From CAYMEV01 sp964431655 [NCBI: uncultured bacterium] (GTDB lineage: Bacteria > CAYMEV01), in NCBI GenBank assembly GCA_964431655.1, contig CAYSKJ010000042.1, positions 1 through 19,843 on the forward strand: 19,843 nt of DNA, in the 5' to 3' direction. Numbering within the stretch: the stretch's first letter is position 1; each line of letters starts with the position of its first letter. Positions 15,875-19,843 of this stretch are shown here, piece by piece. The translations under genes were made by a program, and so were the position numbers. The notes beneath the pieces were generated by a model that saw only the letters and a program-made list of their open reading frames with translations, was not told where the DNA came from and ran no database searches.

Positions 15875-18785
15875 ATTTTCCAAGGAGTTCATTGAGTCTG
15901 TCTTTTTGTCCCTGGTCTGAAGATGACCTGAGTACAGACTCAGCCAGCCTGATCCCTTCTTTTACCCTCTCTTTCGCCAGGGAACGGTTTTTTATCTCAA
16001 TAAAAATCAGTGATTCCTGATATAGGGCATAACAAAGGTAAAAGCTGTTTCCACCGGCAGTAAAATTCTCCTTGGCTGTGTTTATCTCTTTCAGGGATTT
16101 GTCAAAATCCTTCTGGCTGTAAAAAAGCATTGATGATTCATAAGCAACCATACCCAGCAGATAGTAGTTTTTGGACTGTGTAAAGTAACGGTTGGCATTC
16201 CTGAAATTATCCAGAGCATCGGCATCATTCTTAAGCTTTATCTGGGAAAGGGCTATATAGTAGTGTATTTTGCCCTTTATGTCATAATCCTTTACCTGGG
16301 ATATCTGTATTCCCGACAAAAGACTATAGCTCTTCTGGGGTTCTGTCCGGTATATCAGCTCTGCAAGGTCAACCGCCAGGTCCGCATACTGTTCATCATT
16401 CCTGTTTTTGGCATAAAATCCCATGGCTTTATTAAGATAATTCATTTTTTTAGCTGTATCAGTCCTGGGTATAAGCTTGGAAAGGTTGATAAGAAGTTTT
16501 CCGTAAAGCTCTGAATCGGTGTCATAGGATTCAAAGAAATCCAGGGATTCTTCAAAGGCTTTTATTGAGCGTGGATAGTCTGCAATAAGATTGTAGCACA
16601 GGCCCAGATGATAACAGGCTATTGCCGAGTCTCTCCTTAAATTATCCGTGTTTCTCAAGTCCTTTGAAGCCGCTAATGCTCTGTTGAAGGCTTCAATGGC
16701 CTGGGGGTAGGATTTCTTGTTATAAAAATGCACGCCTGCTTCATACATGGTCTTAAAAATTCCTTCTCTACTGCCTATTTCAGCATAACTGCCTGATATC
16801 TGCTGCAGCAGATCAATACGGTTTGCCTTTGCTGTTTCATTAAGGAAGGAGTAGGCATCATAAGCTTTATCTATGGCCTGTCTTTTCAGTTCCCGGTCTT
16901 CTATCCTCTTTTGGGCATTAAGAAAAACATTTATCTGAGACTCAGAATCATCTGAGATTGAATAGATGCTGGACAGCTCCCTGGCTATTTCCAGAAGGGT
17001 TTTTCCGGGCATATCTATTTCCATGGCTCTTTCGAGGAGTTCCCGAGCTCTGTTTATATCACCGGTATTTTTATAGGAAGATCCGATGAACAAATACAGT
17101 TCCGCCCTCTCTTCGGGATTATCGAAGGACATTGGCAATGAGCTGTCTTTCTCGTATAAAGCAAGTATTTCCCGGTAATTTTTTGCAGTGTACAGGGCAG
17201 ATATACGGTTAAAAAAATCGGACGGCAGGGGCTTCCCGTTTAAGTTTTCATCCTGCTCCCTGAGCAGATTGCTGATTCTGGTTTTTAGCTCCATGGCAGA
17301 TTTTTGGCCGGGTTCAAGCTTCAGAACGGCTTCAATCTCAGCCAGTGCCTGTTGATACTGGTTTTCGTCTATCAGCTCCCTGGCGTTTTTCAGCCTGTTT
17401 TCTATTTCTTCAGCATACTGCTGTTCGAGCAGCACGTTTTCATCCTGAGGAACGTATTCCTGCTCAGCAGGCTGTGAAATTCCATCATCCGGAAGATCAG
17501 GTTCCGGTTTACCCTCCGGTATTATCTGTTCGGTTTCGGTTTCCTGCTGGGCAGGTTCGTGAAACCCTTCAGCAACGGGTTCCTGAACCACATCTAAAGA
17601 ATTGCCTTCATCTTTTATCCTGGATATTATATAGATGCCGGAAACAAGAATGAGCAAAAAAATAAGGGAAAATAAAAAAATTATAAGCCTTTGGTAATTT
17701 GCTGTTTTAGGGCCGGAGGATGTCAGCTCCACAGTTTTAGGAGCTTCAATGACGGGTTTTCTTATAAGTTCGGAAGGTTTTTCTGCAGGTACCGGCACTT
17801 TAGCGGGCTCATGGCTGATGCCCCCCGAGTCAGCTGTTTTGCCTGAGGTAAAAGGCTGTTCCGATAGGAAGGCGGCAATAGCCCTGTGCATATCCACTGC
17901 GGACTGATATCTTTTAGACCGGTCTTTTTCCAGGGCTTTTTTTACCATCCCTGCCACTTCATCGGGGATTTCCCGGTTAATTTCCCTTGGGTCCCTGGGG
18001 TTTTTTGTAACTATGGAATCAAGGATCTGTATAACCCCTTTTCCCTCGAATGGATTTTTCAGCGTAAGCATTTTGTACATGATGGAGCCAAGGCTGAATA
18101 TATCACTCCTTCCGTCCAGCTGTTTTCCAAGTATCTGCTCAGGAGACATATAATAAGGAGTTCCCACAAGCATCCCTGTTTTGGTAATATTGGTCTCTTC
18201 TGAGTCCAGTATCTTTGCTATACCGAAATCAGCAATCTTGGTTACCTTATTATGGGTTATTATTATATTGGAAGGCTTGATATCCCGGTGAATGATATTG
18301 TTCTGGTGAGCATAATCAAGAGCCAGGCAGATATCAGAAATTATTTTAAGAGTCTGGGGAAGAGGGAAAAGGGTTCTGCTTTTGACATAGTGTTCAATAT
18401 CGTTTCCCACTATAAGCTCCATTATTATATAATAAAAATCCTCTTCAAGGCCAAAATCATAAACAATCACTATATTTGGATGGTCGCCCAGCTTTGCCTG
18501 GGCCTTTGCCTCTCTTAAAATCCTTTTTCTTGTCCTCTCTTTCTGTTCAGTGCTTATAATATCCTTGAGAGATATGCTTTTTAAGGCAACATATCTGTCC
18601 AGGTGTATGTCAAAAGCCTTGAAGACATATCCCATGTTGCCTTTTCCCAGCAGTTTAAGTATCTTGTACCTGCTGGCTATTAAGGATCCTTTGGAATGCT
18701 TGCCGAGTATGGTATGGCACTTGGAGCAGTAGCTGAGGTTAGGCGGATTGCTGAAATCACATTTAGAGCAGATCTGTTCTTCCAT
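15843..18785 (-). CDS. Transmembrane Ser/Thr protein kinase with zinc ribbon and TPR tail
   Basis: 980-residue Hanks-type (PknB-like) kinase. A zinc ribbon opens it (Cys6, Cys9, Cys20, Cys23). The kinase domain spans about 40-310: glycine loop GKGNMGYVFKA, Lys69 in VALK, HRD 166-168 with catalytic Asp168, Asp186 of DFG, and a Thr-containing activation segment ending in SPEQ. A Pro/Glu-rich linker leads to one TM helix (about 364-389), another acidic linker, then about nine TPR-like repeats from about 455 to the end. Topology would put the kinase in the cytoplasm and the TPR tail outside the membrane (inference). The start is 4 bases after the upstream lipoprotein stop and has no clear ribosome site, which suggests translational coupling. 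All key catalytic residues are present. No PASTA repeats. Confidence 0.93.
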   Translation of the reverse strand: MEEQICSKCDFSNPPNLSYCSKCHTILGKHSKGSLIASRYKILKLLGKGNMGYVFKAFDIHLDRYVALKSISLKDIISTEQKERTRKRILREAKAQAKLGDHPNIVIVYDFGLEEDFYYIIMELIVGNDIEHYVKSRTLFPLPQTLKIISDICLALDYAHQNNIIHRDIKPSNIIITHNKVTKIADFGIAKILDSEETNITKTGMLVGTPYYMSPEQILGKQLDGRSDIFSLGSIMYKMLTLKNPFEGKGVIQILDSIVTKNPRDPREINREIPDEVAGMVKKALEKDRSKRYQSAVDMHRAIAAFLSEQPFTSGKTADSGGISHEPAKVPVPAEKPSELIRKPVIEAPKTVELTSSGPKTANYQRLIIFLFSLIFLLILVSGIYIISRIKDEGNSLDVVQEPVAEGFHEPAQQETETEQIIPEGKPEPDLPDDGISQPAEQEYVPQDENVLLEQQYAEEIENRLKNARELIDENQYQQALAEIEAVLKLEPGQKSAMELKTRISNLLREQDENLNGKPLPSDFFNRISALYTAKNYREILALYEKDSSLPMSFDNPEERAELYLFIGSSYKNTGDINRARELLERAMEIDMPGKTLLEIARELSSIYSISDDSESQINVFLNAQKRIEDRELKRQAIDKAYDAYSFLNETAKANRIDLLQQISGSYAEIGSREGIFKTMYEAGVHFYNKKSYPQAIEAFNRALAASKDLRNTDNLRRDSAIACYHLGLCYNLIADYPRSIKAFEESLDFFESYDTDSELYGKLLINLSKLIPRTDTAKKMNYLNKAMGFYAKNRNDEQYADLAVDLAELIYRTEPQKSYSLLSGIQISQVKDYDIKGKIHYYIALSQIKLKNDADALDNFRNANRYFTQSKNYYLLGMVAYESSMLFYSQKDFDKSLKEINTAKENFTAGGNSFYLCYALYQESLIFIEIKNRSLAKERVKEGIRLAESVLRSSSDQGQKDRLNELLGKFRTLEKNYLF

Positions 18786-18789
18786 GGTT

Positions 18790-19686
18790 TTAAGAACCGG
18801 GATAAAAATATATCAGGTTCCGGATTTCATTTGATACATTGTATATGTTTATAATACTTCCTGCTGGTACATAAAGGTACTTATCCCCGGATATGATGAA
18901 ATTGGTATTGCTTTTTTTATCCTTCATAATGAGTTCATTATCATAACAGCAGTATATGCTTTCACTGCCTAAGGAAATATCCTTCAGAACCGTACCGGGC
19001 GGCAGTGTTATCATTCCGAGAACCACACCTGCTGGAAAGATTTCGGGATATATTATTTTCTGAAGCTGTACCTGATTATCTTCAGAAAAGTTTATATTTT
19101 CTATCCTGATAACTTTAGAAATAAGGGATTCCGAGTTTTCATCATCCAGTGTCAGGGGAAGCTCTTTCAGTTTTTCGGGGTTGAAAGGGGGACAGGAGAT
19201 TATGAAACATATGGATTCGCCTTCACTGCTGTTAAGCATTCTTCTTTTTAGACTGGATTTAAGAGCTATTGTATCATCTTTTGAAAGTATGTAATCCTTG
19301 CTGTTGTCCACAACCAGTTTCAGCTCTCCTTTGGTGACAACAAAAATTTCATCAAACCCCGGGGTATAGTCAAGAAGAACCCCCTCAGGCCCTAAAACAA
19401 TCTCTCTCAGGCTTATATTATTGCTGGCCAGGCCATAGCTGACGGGGTAGGAAAATCTGTTGGACTGTATAATGTACTTAATCCATATATTATTTTCTTC
19501 GTTATGGTCGTAATCCAGGTTTTTTGCAGATGAAAGGACAGGTTCTTCAGGAACCGGTTTATATAGGGATACATCGGCACCTGATGGTTCTGCACCTGTA
19601 TCGGGAGCAATGACTGTATCATCTCCCCTGCACCCTGCAAGAAGAGCAAAAGTCATGATTATAAGCATGAGCAAGCACTTTTTCAT
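18790..19686 (-). CDS. Lipoprotein with two cupin-like domains
   Basis: 298-residue exported lipoprotein: signal peptide with lipobox LLAGC, Cys19 lipidated. Two cupin-like beta-barrel segments follow, around residues 95-170 (pattern FDEIFVVTKGELKLVVDN then ILSKDDTIAL) and 215-297 (VLGMITLPPGT, then YLYVPAG, then LIYFYPGS). The first lacks the HxH-E metal ligands of catalytic cupins, so ligand binding rather than catalysis is more likely. Its ATG overlaps the stop of the upstream partial gene (ATGA at 19683-19686). It is followed after 4 bases by the kinase gene, implying a shared operon and a possible role as sensor or ligand-binding partner of the kinase. The cupin call is by pattern only. 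Confidence 0.7.
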   Translation of the reverse strand: MKKCLLMLIIMTFALLAGCRGDDTVIAPDTGAEPSGADVSLYKPVPEEPVLSSAKNLDYDHNEENNIWIKYIIQSNRFSYPVSYGLASNNISLREIVLGPEGVLLDYTPGFDEIFVVTKGELKLVVDNSKDYILSKDDTIALKSSLKRRMLNSSEGESICFIISCPPFNPEKLKELPLTLDDENSESLISKVIRIENINFSEDNQVQLQKIIYPEIFPAGVVLGMITLPPGTVLKDISLGSESIYCCYDNELIMKDKKSNTNFIISGDKYLYVPAGSIINIYNVSNEIRNLIYFYPGS

Positions 19687-19843
19687 TTCCAGGTAAGTCT
19701 CTTTACTGCTTCCATTTCAATATTTCTAGCCTTTTTTTCCATTTCCCTGAGGTAAAGGTAATAGGTCATAAAAAGCTTCCTCACCATATCCACCTTCTTA
19801 TTGCTTTCAAGGTCTTCATGGATAAGGTTATTATATATGTCAT
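19683..19843 (-). CDS. C-terminal end of an unknown gene (cut by window edge)
   Basis: An open frame enters from the right edge and runs 52 codons to a TGA at 19683-19685 that overlaps the lipoprotein ATG. The visible end is charged and helical, with runs such as LESNKKVDMVRKLF and LREMEKKARNIEMEAVKRL. The 4-base overlap and common strand make it a likely operon member. The ATG at the very last bases of the window is in another frame and stops after 20 codons. No family is recognisable from this fragment. Confidence 0.65.
   Translation of the reverse strand, partial: DIYNNLIHEDLESNKKVDMVRKLFMTYYLYLREMEKKARNIEMEAVKRLTWK

Overview
The window is a gene-dense stretch of a Gram-negative-type bacterial chromosome. 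An RND inner-membrane pump, two lipoproteins with lipoboxes and two very large secreted multidomain proteins imply an inner membrane and a periplasm or outer membrane. The style of the secreted proteins suggests an FCB-group or related candidate phylum such as Cloacimonadota: a gingipain-type C25 peptidase, CARDB and FN3-like modules, and a conserved C-terminal block reading 'DNLGWN-YR ... LIPG-GTSS'. That placement is inference from protein style only; no taxonomic marker gene is present. The base composition is moderate and leans AT in the spacers, with no obvious compositional island. No IS element, integrase, phage gene or CRISPR array is visible.

Layout. 5-3103 (+) is an RND transporter whose operon probably extends off the left edge. 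It converges on a pair of minus-strand genes for secreted proteins. The first (3156-8789) is an 1877-residue C25 peptidase containing a tandem duplication of about 375 residues. The second (8922-11363) is an 813-residue kelch beta-propeller protein. Both end in the same CARDB plus FN3-like C-terminal block, about two thirds identical in its last 104 residues. Each gene is followed by a hairpin, and the peptidase has its own promoter candidate, so they look like separately transcribed relatives. An AT-rich spacer of 231 bp then separates the kelch gene from a divergent PEBP/YbhB-like lipoprotein gene (11595-12116, +). That gene converges on a circularly permuted ATP-grasp gene (12152-13522, -), which lies directly downstream of a tRNA-Thr(TGT) gene (13568-13640, -).

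Right half. Divergent from the tRNA is a tightly overlapping three-gene (+) operon (13717-15831): an ABCG/White-type ATPase, an ABC-2 permease, and a small membrane-anchored protein of unknown function with an NTF2-like look. It converges, with an 11-bp gap, on a minus-strand operon running in from the right edge: a cut-off unknown gene (to 19683), a bicupin-like lipoprotein (18790-19686) and a transmembrane Ser/Thr kinase with an N-terminal zinc ribbon and a large TPR tail (15843-18785).

The most interesting points are four. The RND pump lacks the canonical Asp-Asp-Lys proton-relay residues. The C-terminal module shared by the peptidase and the kelch protein could be a sorting or anchoring domain. 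The peptidase carries an internal duplication. The lipoprotein-kinase operon looks like a cross-membrane sensing unit.
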